Counted from the stretch's first letter, positions 1-9,045 are shown. The stretch is 32,181 nt of DNA from Paracoccaceae bacterium (GCA_007695345.1 REDZ01000119.1:1-32181), one strand, 5' to 3'. Made by a program: numbers and translations. Notes: generated by a model not told the origin, from the sequence alone.

Positions 1-4
1 CGGA

Positions 5-1810
5 TCAATAGACCCGCGCCTTGGGGGCGATCTTCTTCAGGTCGATCCCGCCATCTTCCAGCTTGGTCAGCGGATCGGTCACGACCGGACGGTAATCCAG
101 CGTCACCTTGGCCCCATCGACCATCGCCAGCGTATGTTTGCGCCATGTCTTGTCGTCGCGGTCAGGATAATCCTCATGCGCATGCGCCCCGCGGCTTTCC
201 TTGCGCGCCTCGGCCGAAACGATGGTGGCCATGGCATTGGGCATCAGGTTGTCCAGCTCCAGCGTTTCCATCAGGTCCGAGTTCCAGATCAGCGATCGGT
301 CGGTGACTTTCAGATCGCCCATCTTGCCCGCAACCTCGCCCATCTTGCGGCAGCCATCGGCCAGGGTCTTGTCAGTGCGGAAGACGGCGGCGTCTTCCTG
401 CATGGTCTTTTGCATCTCCATACGCAATTCGGCGGTCGGCACGGCCCCGTTCAGATTGCGGAAGCGGTCGAACCGCTCGGTGGCCTTTTCCAGACTGGCC
501 TTATTCGCCGTGGGAACCGGCGCTTCGGGGTCCACCACCTTGCCCGCCCGGATCGCCGCCGCGCGGCCAAACACCACCAGATCGATCAGCGAGTTCGACC
601 CCAGCCTGTTCGCGCCATGCACGCTGGCACAGGCCGCTTCGCCCACGGCCATCAGACCGGGTGCCACGCGATTGGGATCATCCGCAGTCGGGTTCAGCAC
701 TTCGCCCCAGTAATTGGTGGGAATGCCGCCCATGTTGTAATGCACAGTGGGCAGAACCGGGATCGGCTCCTTGTTCACATCGACGCCCGCAAAGACCCGC
801 GCGCTTTCCGAGATACCCGGCAGGCGCAGCTTGAGCGTCTCGGGCGGCAGGTGGTTCAGGTGCAGATGGATATGGTCCTTGTTCGGCCCCACGCCCCGGC
901 CTTCGCGGATTTCCATCGTCATGCAGCGCGACACCACATCGCGGCTGGCCAGATCCTTGTAGGTCGGCGCATAGCGTTCCATGAAACGCTCGCCCTCGGA
1001 ATTGGTCAGATAGCCGCCTTCGCCGCGCGCGCCCTCGGTAATCAGACAGCCCGCGCCATAGATGCCGGTCGGGTGGAACTGCACGAATTCCATGTCCTGC
1101 AAGGGCAGGCCGGCCCGCGCGACCATGCCATTGCCATCGCCCGTGCAGGTATGCGCGCTGGTGGCGCTGAAATACGCCCGCCCGTAACCGCCCGTCGCCA
1201 GCACCACCATCTTGGCGCTGAACAGATGCAGGCTGCCGTCGTCAAGCTTCCAGGCCAGCACACCCTGACAGACGCCATCCTCGGACATGATCAGGTCGGT
1301 TGCGAAATACTCGATGTAAAACTCGGCCTTCTGCTTCAGGCTCTGGCCATACAGCGTGTGCAGCATGGCGTGGCCCGTGCGGTCCGCAGCCGCGCAGGTA
1401 CGCTGAACCGGGGGGCCCTCGCCGAACTCGGTCGTGTGGCCGCCAAAGGGGCGCTGATAGATCTTGCCTTCTTCCGTGCGTGAAAACGGCACCCCGTAAT
1501 GTTCCAGCTCATAGACCGCCTTGGGGGCCTCGCGCGCCAGATATTCCATCGCATCCGTATCGCCCAGCCAGTCGCTGCCCTTGACGGTGTCATACATATG
1601 CCACTGCCAATGATCCGGCCCCATGTTGGACAGCGACGCCGCGATCCCGCCCTGCGCCGCCACAGTATGCGAGCGGGTGGGAAACACCTTGGTCACGCAG
1701 GCGGTTTTCAGCCCCTGTTCGGCCATCCCGAGCGTGGCGCGCAGCCCCGCGCCACCGGCCCCCACGACCACGACATCATAGCTATGCTCTTCGATCTTGT
1801 ATGCAGACAT
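5..1810 (-). CDS. sdhA: succinate dehydrogenase flavoprotein subunit
   Basis: ORF 5..1870; likely start at [25 protein letters not shown] (FAD Rossmann motif). HTVAAQGG and ARGEGGYL flavoprotein motifs; followed upstream by sdhD/sdhC-like ORFs. Confidence 0.97.
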   Translation of the reverse strand: MSAYKIEEHSYDVVVVGAGGAGLRATLGMAEQGLKTACVTKVFPTRSHTVAAQGGIAASLSNMGPDHWQWHMYDTVKGSDWLGDTDAMEYLAREAPKAVYELEHYGVPFSRTEEGKIYQRPFGGHTTEFGEGPPVQRTCAAADRTGHAMLHTLYGQSLKQKAEFYIEYFATDLIMSEDGVCQGVLAWKLDDGSLHLFSAKMVVLATGGYGRAYFSATSAHTCTGDGNGMVARAGLPLQDMEFVQFHPTGIYGAGCLITEGARGEGGYLTNSEGERFMERYAPTYKDLASRDVVSRCMTMEIREGRGVGPNKDHIHLHLNHLPPETLKLRLPGISESARVFAGVDVNKEPIPVLPTVHYNMGGIPTNYWGEVLNPTADDPNRVAPGLMAVGEAACASVHGANRLGSNSLIDLVVFGRAAAIRAGKVVDPEAPVPTANKASLEKATERFDRFRNLNGAVPTAELRMEMQKTMQEDAAVFRTDKTLADGCRKMGEVAGKMGDLKVTDRSLIWNSDLMETLELDNLMPNAMATIVSAEARKESRGAHAHEDYPDRDDKTWRKHTLAMVDGAKVTLDYRPVVTDPLTKLEDGGIDLKKIAPKARVY

Positions 1811-1820
1811 CTCTTTTCCT

Positions 1821-2201
1821 TCAGGCGCTGAACAGCACAGAGGCGACAGACAGCACACCCGCCACCCCAAGGGCCCAGGTCAGCAACGTATTGGCCAGAA
1901 GCGCCACTGTGCGCGCCGCCTTGCCCGATACATAGTCCTCGATCACCACCTGCAAGCCCTGCTGCAGATGCGCGAATGCCGCAATGATGAACAGCACCGC
2001 CACAAGTGCGTGCCACAGGTTCGAATAGGTGGCGACAAAGGCCTCATGCCCGCCGCCGAGCGCGCGCCCGAACGGAAAGATGAACAACAGCGTCAGGGGT
2101 ATAAGCGCGATGGATGTGATGCGCTGGCTCCACCAGTGATGCAACCCTTCGCCCGCCGCGCCAGAGCCGTGCACACGCGCGTAATCGGTTCTGTATCCCA
2201 T
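1821..2201 (-). CDS. sdhD: succinate dehydrogenase hydrophobic membrane anchor subunit
   Basis: 126 aa, three hydrophobic segments, [16 protein letters not shown] motif; lies between sdhA and sdhC. Confidence 0.93.
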   Translation of the reverse strand: MGYRTDYARVHGSGAAGEGLHHWWSQRITSIALIPLTLLFIFPFGRALGGGHEAFVATYSNLWHALVAVLFIIAAFAHLQQGLQVVIEDYVSGKAARTVALLANTLLTWALGVAGVLSVASVLFSA

Positions 2202-2213
2202 GATTTGGCCTCC

Positions 2214-2597
2214 TCAGACGATGATGATGGTCAGCACGGTCAGCACTGCTGTGCCCGCGAAAACCACATAGCTGGATTTCTCGACCGTCTCGACATCCAT
2301 CATCCGGCCCGTATCCCAGATCAGGTGACGGATCGAATTGAGCATGTGATACCACAGTGCCGCCAGCGACCCGATCAGCACCAGATGCCCCAGGATCGAG
2401 GTCAGCAGCCCGTCCACAACCTCGAAATACGACGCGCTGAACGCCCCGGCGGCGAACCACCAGACGATCAGGATTGCTGCAAGCGTCATCCCGACCCCGG
2501 TGATGCGGTTCAGGATCGAGGTAATCGCCGCAAGCGGCAGACGATAGACTTGCAGATGCGGGGAAAGCGGGCGGTTGCCCCTGTTGACATCGGCCAT
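2214..2597 (-). CDS. sdhC: succinate dehydrogenase cytochrome b556 subunit
   Basis: Start at MADVNRGNRPLSPHLQVYRLPLAAITSILNRITGVGM; RPLSPHLQVY and SILNRITG are typical SdhC motifs; HMLNSIRHLIWD haem-ligand region. Confidence 0.95.
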   Translation of the reverse strand: MADVNRGNRPLSPHLQVYRLPLAAITSILNRITGVGMTLAAILIVWWFAAGAFSASYFEVVDGLLTSILGHLVLIGSLAALWYHMLNSIRHLIWDTGRMMDVETVEKSSYVVFAGTAVLTVLTIIIV

Positions 2598-2705
2598 GCA
2601 TGGCTCCTTCGCTGTGGCGCGGCTGCGCTCTGGCACCCTTGCTCGGTATGCCCTGACATACTGATTTTCACGCGGATGTCACGCAAACAGGCGCATGTGA
2701 CACCG

Positions 2706-2734
2706 AAAAAACAGCCGATCCGCGCGGTTTTTTT
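2706..2734. terminator. possible bidirectional terminator-like element between mch and sdhC
   Basis: AAAAAA-CAG-CCG-ATCCGCG-CGG-TTTTTTT: A-tract, short GC stem, T-tract. Stem is short, so weak. Confidence 0.35.
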
Positions 2735-2751
2735 CGCTCTCACGCAATATG

Positions 2752-2801
2752 CGATCACAAAAATTCCATGTGTGATCACAAGTGCGGTGCCCCGTGATCA
2801 C
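2752..2801. promoter_or_regulatory. putative operator array: three GYGATCAC-type sites (GCGATCAC, GTGATCAC, GTGATCAC)
   Basis: GCGATCAC at 2752, TGTGATCACA at 2771-2780, GTGATCAC at 2794; spacing 20 and 22 bp; includes a 7-bp inverted repeat GATCACA-N11-TGTGATC (2753-2777). Confidence 0.4.
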
Positions 2802-2842
2802 CATTCCGGTCCATGCAGGCGACTCACGCCCCGACCCGACCA

Positions 2843-3871
2843 TCACACTGGCATCAGTGCCCAGTAATCCAGATCCAGCAGCACATCAGGATGGTATTTT
2901 CCGTCCTCGCCCTTCAATACGCCGGCCGCCCCGCGCGTGGCGACCAGCCGCAGGCGCAGCGCGCCCACACCGGGCACGCCTGTTTCGGCCTTGTCCAGCA
3001 CTTCCGACCAGGCGCGCACTGTATCGCCTGCAAAGCAGGGATTGGCATGCGCCCCGGCATTGATCGCCACGATCATCTGCGCATTTGCCAGCCCGTTGAA
3101 GGACAGCGCCCGCGCCAGGCTGATGACATGCCCACCATAGACCAGAAGCTGCCCGTCAGGCCGCTGCGTCCGGTCGAAATGCACTTTCGAGGTGTTCTGC
3201 CACAGCCGGGTTGCCAGCATATGCTCGGCCTCCTCGACCGTGATGCCATCGACATGGTCGATCACCTCGCCCACTGCGTAATCCCCCCAGCGGTGCGGCT
3301 CGCCCGCCAGCGCGTCATCGTAGCGGGAGAAATCCAGCCCTGCGGGCACCACCAGATCCGCGGCACGCACGGCCGGGGCCAGGTCCGGAACTGCCGTTTC
3401 CGGCGCGGCCGCCTGCGGGTCACGCTTGCGCACCATCACCCAGCGCACATAGTCCAGCACCAGATCACCGCGCTGGTTGGTCCCGCGTGTGCGCACCCAG
3501 ACCACCCCGGTGCGGCCATTGGAATTCTGCTTCAGTCCGATCACTTCGGACGAACTGCGCAGCGTGTCTCCGGGATAGACCGGCGCGTGAAAGCGCCCCT
3601 CGGCATAGCCCAGATTGGCCACGGCATTCAGGCTGATATCCGGCACCGATTTGCCAAACACCACATGAAAGGCGATCAGATCATCTACCGGGCTTGCCGC
3701 CAGCCCGCATGCGCGCGCGAACTCATCCGAGGAATAAAGCGCCCCGCGCGCCGGATACAACGCATGATACAGCGCCCGCTCGCCCCCTGAAATCGTGCGC
3801 GGCACAGCATGCGCGATGACCTGCCCGACACGATAATCCTCGAAAAACCGCCCGGGATTGGTCTTGCCCAT
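2843..3871 (-). CDS. mch: MaoC-family dehydratase, probable mesaconyl-CoA hydratase (beta-methylmalyl-CoA dehydratase)
   Basis: 342 aa from MGKTNPGRFFEDYRVGQVIAHAVPRTISGGERALYHALYP; tandem hot-dog/MaoC architecture; adjacency to an Mcl2-like gene supports the ethylmalonyl-CoA pathway. Confidence 0.88.
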   Translation of the reverse strand: MGKTNPGRFFEDYRVGQVIAHAVPRTISGGERALYHALYPARGALYSSDEFARACGLAASPVDDLIAFHVVFGKSVPDISLNAVANLGYAEGRFHAPVYPGDTLRSSSEVIGLKQNSNGRTGVVWVRTRGTNQRGDLVLDYVRWVMVRKRDPQAAAPETAVPDLAPAVRAADLVVPAGLDFSRYDDALAGEPHRWGDYAVGEVIDHVDGITVEEAEHMLATRLWQNTSKVHFDRTQRPDGQLLVYGGHVISLARALSFNGLANAQMIVAINAGAHANPCFAGDTVRAWSEVLDKAETGVPGVGALRLRLVATRGAAGVLKGEDGKYHPDVLLDLDYWALMPV

Positions 3872-3902
3872 GCCGTGCCCCTTCATCTTGCCGAAAATAC
3901 TC

Positions 3903-3927
3903 AAAAACGCGCGGGCGCAGCCCGCGC
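3903..3927 (-). terminator. intrinsic terminator/attenuator between DUF1737 gene and mch
   Basis: Minus strand GCGCGGGC-TGC-GCCCGCGC-G-TTTTT: perfect 8-bp stem, 3-nt loop, T5. Confidence 0.65.
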
Positions 3928-3930
3928 CAC

Positions 3931-4134
3931 TCAAAGGCTTCCGAGCTTCAGCTCGGGCGAATAGGTCCCGTCAACCTCCTTCACCACCGCTTGTGCGCAG
4001 CGCATCACCCCGCGCCCCGCGTCATAGGCATAGACCGGGCTGCCATGCAGCACCCAGCCTTTGGACAAGGCCTCGCTCACCTTGTGGCAAAAGGCCGATG
4101 TGTCATCCTCGCTCAGCAACCGATACACCTGCAT
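3931..4134 (-). CDS. DUF1737-like small protein
   Basis: 67 aa MQVYRLLSEDDTSAFCHKVSEALSKGWVLHGSPVYAYD...; start overlaps the stop of the upstream NnrU gene by 1 nt (TGATG). Confidence 0.8.
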   Translation of the reverse strand: MQVYRLLSEDDTSAFCHKVSEALSKGWVLHGSPVYAYDAGRGVMRCAQAVVKEVDGTYSPELKLGSL

Positions 4135-4694
4135 CACATCCCCCCGCCGAAGGGCCAGACGCCCAGCCAGCCATGGATCTGCCCCACGACCAGCATCGCG
4201 AACAGCGCGCCCACCACGGCCACGCCCTCGCGCCACATTGCCGCCTCGGGCGGCGGGGTCCAGTCGCGTTGCGCGCGGTTGATCACGATGACCGAGGCCA
4301 CGGCCCAGGCCAGGAGCCCGCCAAACAGGATCACCCCTTGCAGCGTGCCCACGACCAGCAGATGCGCAATCGCCCAGGCCTTGAAGCCCGACAGTTGCGG
4401 GTGACGAATACGCCGGTGCAGATTGGTCTTCAGCCCCGACACCGCAAACAGATAGAACCCGACAAAGACCAGCAGATTGTTCAGATGAACCATCCAGAGC
4501 GGTTCCACCCATAACCTGATCGGGTCGGCCATGCGGTAGCCGATCACCATCAGCACGATCGAGAGCAGCAAGGCAACGGCGACACCGCCCTTGCCCGCCT
4601 CGCCCATCGCAGCGCGGCGTTCCGGGGCGACACGCTTGAAAAAATGCGCGCCCGCCCAGAGCGCGACGCCCAGTATCAGGATCAGGGTTCCCAT
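4134..4694 (-). CDS. NnrU-family integral membrane protein
   Basis: 186 aa, multiple TM segments; ALWAGAHFFKRVAPERR, RHPQLSGFKAWAIAHLLVVG motifs typical of NnrU. Confidence 0.85.
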   Translation of the reverse strand: MGTLILILGVALWAGAHFFKRVAPERRAAMGEAGKGGVAVALLLSIVLMVIGYRMADPIRLWVEPLWMVHLNNLLVFVGFYLFAVSGLKTNLHRRIRHPQLSGFKAWAIAHLLVVGTLQGVILFGGLLAWAVASVIVINRAQRDWTPPPEAAMWREGVAVVGALFAMLVVGQIHGWLGVWPFGGGM

Positions 4695-4698
4695 GTGG

Positions 4699-5565
4699 CT
4701 ACTCCGTCATCTCGGCAATGGCCTCGGCCCGTGCCAGGGTTTGCTGTGCTGTCACGATATGCAGATTCTCGACGATCTTTCCATCCACAACCGCCACCCC
4801 TTCGCCGCGCGCAGTCGCTGCATCAAACGCGGCGATCTGACGGCGCGCGGTCGCGATTTCAGCCTCGGTCGGGGCAAAGACCTCATTGGCGATGTCCAGT
4901 TGCGCGGGGTGGATCAAGGTCTTGCCGTCAAAGCCCATATCGCGCCCCTGTTCACATTCTGCGCGCAGCCCGTCCGCATCCCTGAACGCATTATATACCC
5001 CGTCAACGGCCACAATCCCGGCGGATTTGGCCGCCATCAGCGGCAGTTGCAGCGCGCTCAGCAGCGGCAGGCGGTCGGGGCGAAAGCGGCAGCCCATATC
5101 CTTGGCCAGATCATTCGTGCCCATCACGAACCCCGCCATGCGCGGCGCCTGCGCGATGGACAGCGCATTCAGCACGCCCAGCGGTGATTCCATCATCGCC
5201 CAGATCTGTGTCTCTGCCGTCTCGGGGCGCGCGTCCAGCCGCCGTGCCAGATCCTCGACATGCGTGGCGGTATCGACCTTGGGCAGCAGGATCGCCTCGG
5301 GCCGGGCGCTGGCGATCACGTCCAGATCCTCAGCGCCCCATTGGGATGACAGCGCATTGATTCGCACCAGCTTTGCGCGTGCGCCATAATCGCGGCTTTG
5401 CAGCGTCTCGGCCAGGAGCACGCGCGCACTGGCCTTTTCCTCGGGCGCGACCGCATCTTCCAGATCGAAGATGATGGCATCGGCGGGCAGGCCCATGGCC
5501 TTTTCCAGCGCGCGTGCTTTGGAGCCCGGGATGTAAAGCACGGACCGGAAGGGGCGCGTCTGCAT
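4699..5565 (-). CDS. mcl2: CitE-family HpcH/HpaI aldolase/citrate lyase, probable (3S)-malyl-CoA thioesterase / malyl-CoA lyase homologue (Mcl2 type)
   Basis: From MQTRPFRSVLYIPGSKARALEKAMGLPADAIIFDLEDAVAPEEK...; RSVLYIPG, IFDLEDAV, LVRIN, GFDGKTLIHPAQL motifs. Confidence 0.82.
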   Translation of the reverse strand: MQTRPFRSVLYIPGSKARALEKAMGLPADAIIFDLEDAVAPEEKASARVLLAETLQSRDYGARAKLVRINALSSQWGAEDLDVIASARPEAILLPKVDTATHVEDLARRLDARPETAETQIWAMMESPLGVLNALSIAQAPRMAGFVMGTNDLAKDMGCRFRPDRLPLLSALQLPLMAAKSAGIVAVDGVYNAFRDADGLRAECEQGRDMGFDGKTLIHPAQLDIANEVFAPTEAEIATARRQIAAFDAATARGEGVAVVDGKIVENLHIVTAQQTLARAEAIAEMTE

Positions 5566-5739
5566 GATTCTGCTCCTTGGCGAAATATTATGTCGCCTGT
5601 CCACCATTTCCGGTCACTAATGACAAGGCCGAAAGCGCCGCGTTGCAGCATTTTCCGGCTGCGCGCGCAGCGTTAATCTTGTTTTCGCTCTCGGCTGGCA
5701 GGTTGCAAGCTGCGTCATGCTTATCAGGGGGACCCAATC

Positions 5740-6039
5740 ATGCGTGCAGCCATAGCCATCCTTGCCACTGCCTTTGCGCTGACCACAACGCCTGCCGTCG
5801 GGCAGGGGCTGCACTGCGGGCCGCGCGCGCATGTGCTGGACCGGATCGCTGCGCAGCACCAGACACGCCGCGCCATGGGGCTGGCCGGGCAGGTGGTGAT
5901 GGAAACCTTTGCCGCCCAAGGTGATGCGCGCTGGACCATCACCGTTACCCTGCCCGACGGACGGATGTGCCTGCTGGCACAGGGCACAGCCTTCGAGCAC
6001 GGGGAAGAGGCGTTTCCCGCACAGGGCAGCCCGTCCTGA
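5740..6039 (+). CDS. hypothetical small secreted protein
   Basis: 99 aa; clear signal peptide MRAAIAILATAFALTTTPAVGQG; GGGGGA SD-like sequence upstream. Confidence 0.65.
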   Translation: MRAAIAILATAFALTTTPAVGQGLHCGPRAHVLDRIAAQHQTRRAMGLAGQVVMETFAAQGDARWTITVTLPDGRMCLLAQGTAFEHGEEAFPAQGSPS

Positions 6040-6145
6040 GTCGCAGGTTTTTTGGGCGTCGCGCGCGCAAACAGTCGTTGCGCGCGGATATCCGGCTTTG
6101 CTAGGGCTGCAGGATCGTCACGCCCATTTGCCAAGGCCCCTATCC

Positions 6146-7468
6146 ATGACCCGCTTGCTGCACCGTTCGATCCACCACCCGCCCCGCCGCGCCGTCGCGG
6201 CCGCTGGCATCCGCTTCACCGATGCGGACGGCAACAGCTATATCGATGCCTCGGGCGGGGCGGCCGTATCCTGTCTGGGCCATGGCCATCCCGATGTGAT
6301 TGCCGCGCTGCATGACCAGCTTGACCGGCTGGCCTATGCCCATACCGGCTTTTTCACGACTGACGTTGCCGAAGCCCTGGCGGACCGGCTGATCGCCACT
6401 GCGCCTGAGGGGCTGAGCCATGTCCATCTCGTCTCGGGCGGGTCCGAGGCGGTCGAGGCGGCGCTGAAAATGGCGCGCCAGTATTTCACCGAAATCGGCC
6501 AGCCCCAGCGCCGCCACATCATCGCGCGGCGGCAAAGCTATCACGGCAACACGCTTGGCGCGCTGGCCGCAGGCGGCAATGAATGGCGCCGCGCCCAGTT
6601 CAAGCCGCTTTTGATGCAGGCGCATCACATCGCGCCCTGCTTTGCCTATCGCGAACAGCGGGACGGCGAAAGCGATGCCGCCTATGCCGCCCGCGCGGCG
6701 GGTGAGCTGGAGGAGAAAATCCTCGAACTCGGCCCCGACAGCGTGGCGGCCTTTGTCGCCGAACCCGTTGTGGGCGCGACGGCGGGGGCCGTGCCGCCCG
6801 TGGCCGATTATTTCCAGCGCATCCGCACGATCTGTGACAAGTATGGCGTGCTGCTGATCCTTGATGAAGTCATGTGCGGCATGGGCCGGACCGGGCATAT
6901 GTATGCCTGCGCGGCGGATGGCATTGCGCCCGACCTGCTGACCATCGCCAAGGGGCTGGGGGGCGGCTATCAGCCTGTGGGGGCGGTGTTGCTGGGCCAG
7001 CGGATCTTTGACGCCTTTGCGGGCGGATCAGGCTTTTTCCAGCACGGGCACACCTATATGGGCCACCCGATGGCCGCTGCCGCCGGGCTGGCCGTGCAGG
7101 ACGTGATCGCACGCGATAACCTGCTGGCCAATGTGCAGACCATGGGCGCGCGGCTGCGCGACGGGCTGCAGGCAGCATTCGGCCAGCACAGCCATGTCGG
7201 CGATATCCGGGGGCGGGGGCTGTTTCAGGCGATCGAGCTGGTGGCCGATCGCGATAGCAAGGCGCCCTTCGCGCCCGAGCGCAAGCTGCACGCAAAGATC
7301 AAGGCCGAGGCAATGGCACGCGGGCTGATGGTCTATCCGATGGGCGGCACGATTGACGGGGTGCGCGGCGATCATGTGCTGCTGGCCCCGCCCTTCATCG
7401 TGACCGAATCAGATATTGCAGAGATCACGGGCCGGCTGGCCGAGGCTGTCGGCGCCGCGCTGTCCTGA
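6146..7468 (+). CDS. class-III pyridoxal-phosphate aminotransferase (aspartate aminotransferase family)
   Basis: 440 aa from MTRLLHRSIHHPPRRAVAAAGIRFTDADGNSYIDASGG; LILDEVMCGMGRTG and LTIAKGLGGGYQPVGAVL (PLP lysine) motifs. Confidence 0.92.
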   Translation: MTRLLHRSIHHPPRRAVAAAGIRFTDADGNSYIDASGGAAVSCLGHGHPDVIAALHDQLDRLAYAHTGFFTTDVAEALADRLIATAPEGLSHVHLVSGGSEAVEAALKMARQYFTEIGQPQRRHIIARRQSYHGNTLGALAAGGNEWRRAQFKPLLMQAHHIAPCFAYREQRDGESDAAYAARAAGELEEKILELGPDSVAAFVAEPVVGATAGAVPPVADYFQRIRTICDKYGVLLILDEVMCGMGRTGHMYACAADGIAPDLLTIAKGLGGGYQPVGAVLLGQRIFDAFAGGSGFFQHGHTYMGHPMAAAAGLAVQDVIARDNLLANVQTMGARLRDGLQAAFGQHSHVGDIRGRGLFQAIELVADRDSKAPFAPERKLHAKIKAEAMARGLMVYPMGGTIDGVRGDHVLLAPPFIVTESDIAEITGRLAEAVGAALS

Positions 7469-7475
7469 AAGGCAG

Positions 7476-7506
7476 AAAAAAGCCACGGTGCGCGCCGCAC
7501 CGTGGC
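7476..7506 (-). terminator. intrinsic terminator downstream of infC (between convergent genes)
   Basis: GCCACGGTGCG-CGC-CGCACCGTGGC perfect 11-bp stem; T6 on the minus strand (A6 at 7476-7481). Confidence 0.9.
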
Positions 7507-7531
7507 CTGATCTGTGACGCTGGCGGAGCGC

Positions 7532-8071
7532 TCAGCGCGGGGCGATGATCATGATCATCTGTCGCCCTTCCATCTTGGGCATGTTCTCGACCTTGCCGAT
7601 TTCATCGATATCGGCGGCAACGCGGCGCAGCAGTTCTGCGCCAACATTCTGGTGCGCCATCTCGCGCCCGCGAAAACGCAGCGTGACCTTCACCTTGTCC
7701 CCACCTTCAAGGAAGCGGGTGACATTGCGCATCTTGACGTCATAGTCATGCGTGTCGGTGTTGGGGCGGAATTTGACTTCCTTGACCTCGATGGTCTTCT
7801 GTTTCTTGCGCGCTTCGGCCTCGCGTTTCTGCAGCTCGTATTTGAACTTGCCGAAATCCATGATCTTGCAGACCGGCGGGGACGCATTGGGCGAGATTTC
7901 GACCAGGTCCAGCCCGGCCTCTTCGGCCATTTCCATGGCTTGCGCGGGTTTCACAACCCCGAGATTTTCACCTTCGGCCCCGATCAGGCGGATTTCGGGC
8001 GCCCGGATGCGGCTGTTGACGCGGGGTCCGGTGTCGCGGGTCGGCGGGGCATTATGCGGTCTGCGGGCTAT
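7532..8071 (-). CDS. infC: translation initiation factor IF-3, probable non-canonical (ATA) start
   Basis: Track ORF starts internally at MKPAQAM, but the frame continues upstream as [61 protein letters not shown]..., typical IF-3 N-terminus. No in-frame ATG/GTG/TTG before the TAG stop. AAAGGA SD 8 nt upstream of the ATA. Confidence 0.93.
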   Translation of the reverse strand: MARRPHNAPPTRDTGPRVNSRIRAPEIRLIGAEGENLGVVKPAQAMEMAEEAGLDLVEISPNASPPVCKIMDFGKFKYELQKREAEARKKQKTIEVKEVKFRPNTDTHDYDVKMRNVTRFLEGGDKVKVTLRFRGREMAHQNVGAELLRRVAADIDEIGKVENMPKMEGRQMIMIIAPR

Positions 8072-8285
8072 GGTGGCGTTCCTTTTGCGGTTGTCTTCAG
8101 CCTTAATCTTCTAGTGCGGCGCAATCCGTGATTCAAGCGCGAAGATCAAGCCCCGCTGCGGGAAATTCCCGTGCTTCTGCGCAGTAACGTGCTTGTTCCT
8201 GCCTGCATCCACATCACGGGCTTGAAACGGCGGGGATTTCTGTCATAGCCCGGCGCAGAATGTGTCTGTATGGAAGGACAGGGCC

Positions 8286-9020
8286 ATGAACAAATCACTT
8301 CTTGTCGTCGTCGCCGCTGCGGTTGCTGCGCTTGGCCTGTGGCTGGGGCTGCAGTCGCGGCAGGCACCCGAGCCGCTGGAACCGATGGCCACAGAGCCAG
8401 AGATCGAGCCCGAAGTCGAAGAGCTGCTGGCCGAACCCGAGCCCGAGCCGGAAACCGAGGATCTGCTGACAGAGCCGGAAGCAACCGAGGATGATGCCGA
8501 AGATCTGCTGGTTGACCCGGAGGCGACTGAGCCCGAGGTTGACGAGACGGAGCCGCAAGACGCCCCGCTGCCGGGTGACGATGCCGCCCTCGAGGAAGAG
8601 CCGGGCGTCGAGGAACTGCTTGATGATGTGACCGATGAGGCACAGGAAACTGTCGAGGAAGCGGTCGATGGCACTGTCGACAGCTTTACCGAGACAGTCG
8701 ATGACATGACCCAGGATGTGCTTGGGGATGACGATGCCGCGCAGCCTGACGGAGCCGCTGTCGAGGACGCGCTGGACGATGCCGAGCAGGACCTGTCGGA
8801 AGAGGGTGCTGAAGAAACAGTCGAGGCCATCGATGAGGCGCTGGAAGTCCAGGAGCTTGGGCTGGACCTGTCGACCGACGCCATCCGTTCGCGGATCGAG
8901 GCGGCTGGCCTGAGCATGACCGACCGCACGATCATCGAAGGGCTGCTGGAAGCGGCGGGCAATGACCCCGAGATGCTGGAGCAGGTGATGGAACGCCTGA
9001 ATGCGATGACCGGCAACTGA
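8286..9020 (+). CDS. membrane-anchored or secreted, highly acidic low-complexity protein
   Basis: MNKSLLVVVAAAVAALGLWLGLQ anchor followed by E/D/P/T-rich repeats and a more helical C-terminal segment; perfect terminator downstream. Confidence 0.8.
   Translation: MNKSLLVVVAAAVAALGLWLGLQSRQAPEPLEPMATEPEIEPEVEELLAEPEPEPETEDLLTEPEATEDDAEDLLVDPEATEPEVDETEPQDAPLPGDDAALEEEPGVEELLDDVTDEAQETVEEAVDGTVDSFTETVDDMTQDVLGDDDAAQPDGAAVEDALDDAEQDLSEEGAEETVEAIDEALEVQELGLDLSTDAIRSRIEAAGLSMTDRTIIEGLLEAAGNDPEMLEQVMERLNAMTGN
8412..8537 (+). repeat. three imperfect 13-14-residue coding repeats, consensus x-E-(E/D)-L-L-x-(E/D)-P-E-x-(T/P)-E
   Basis: EVEELLAEPEPEPE / TEDLLTEPEATEDD / AEDLLVDPEATEPE. Confidence 0.7.
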
Positions 9021-9045
9021 TCACCGCGCCTGACGTCTGATACAG

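Noticed and set aside
134-1483. 449-aa plus-strand ORF
   Set aside because: Antisense to sdhA; low-complexity His/Arg-rich translation.
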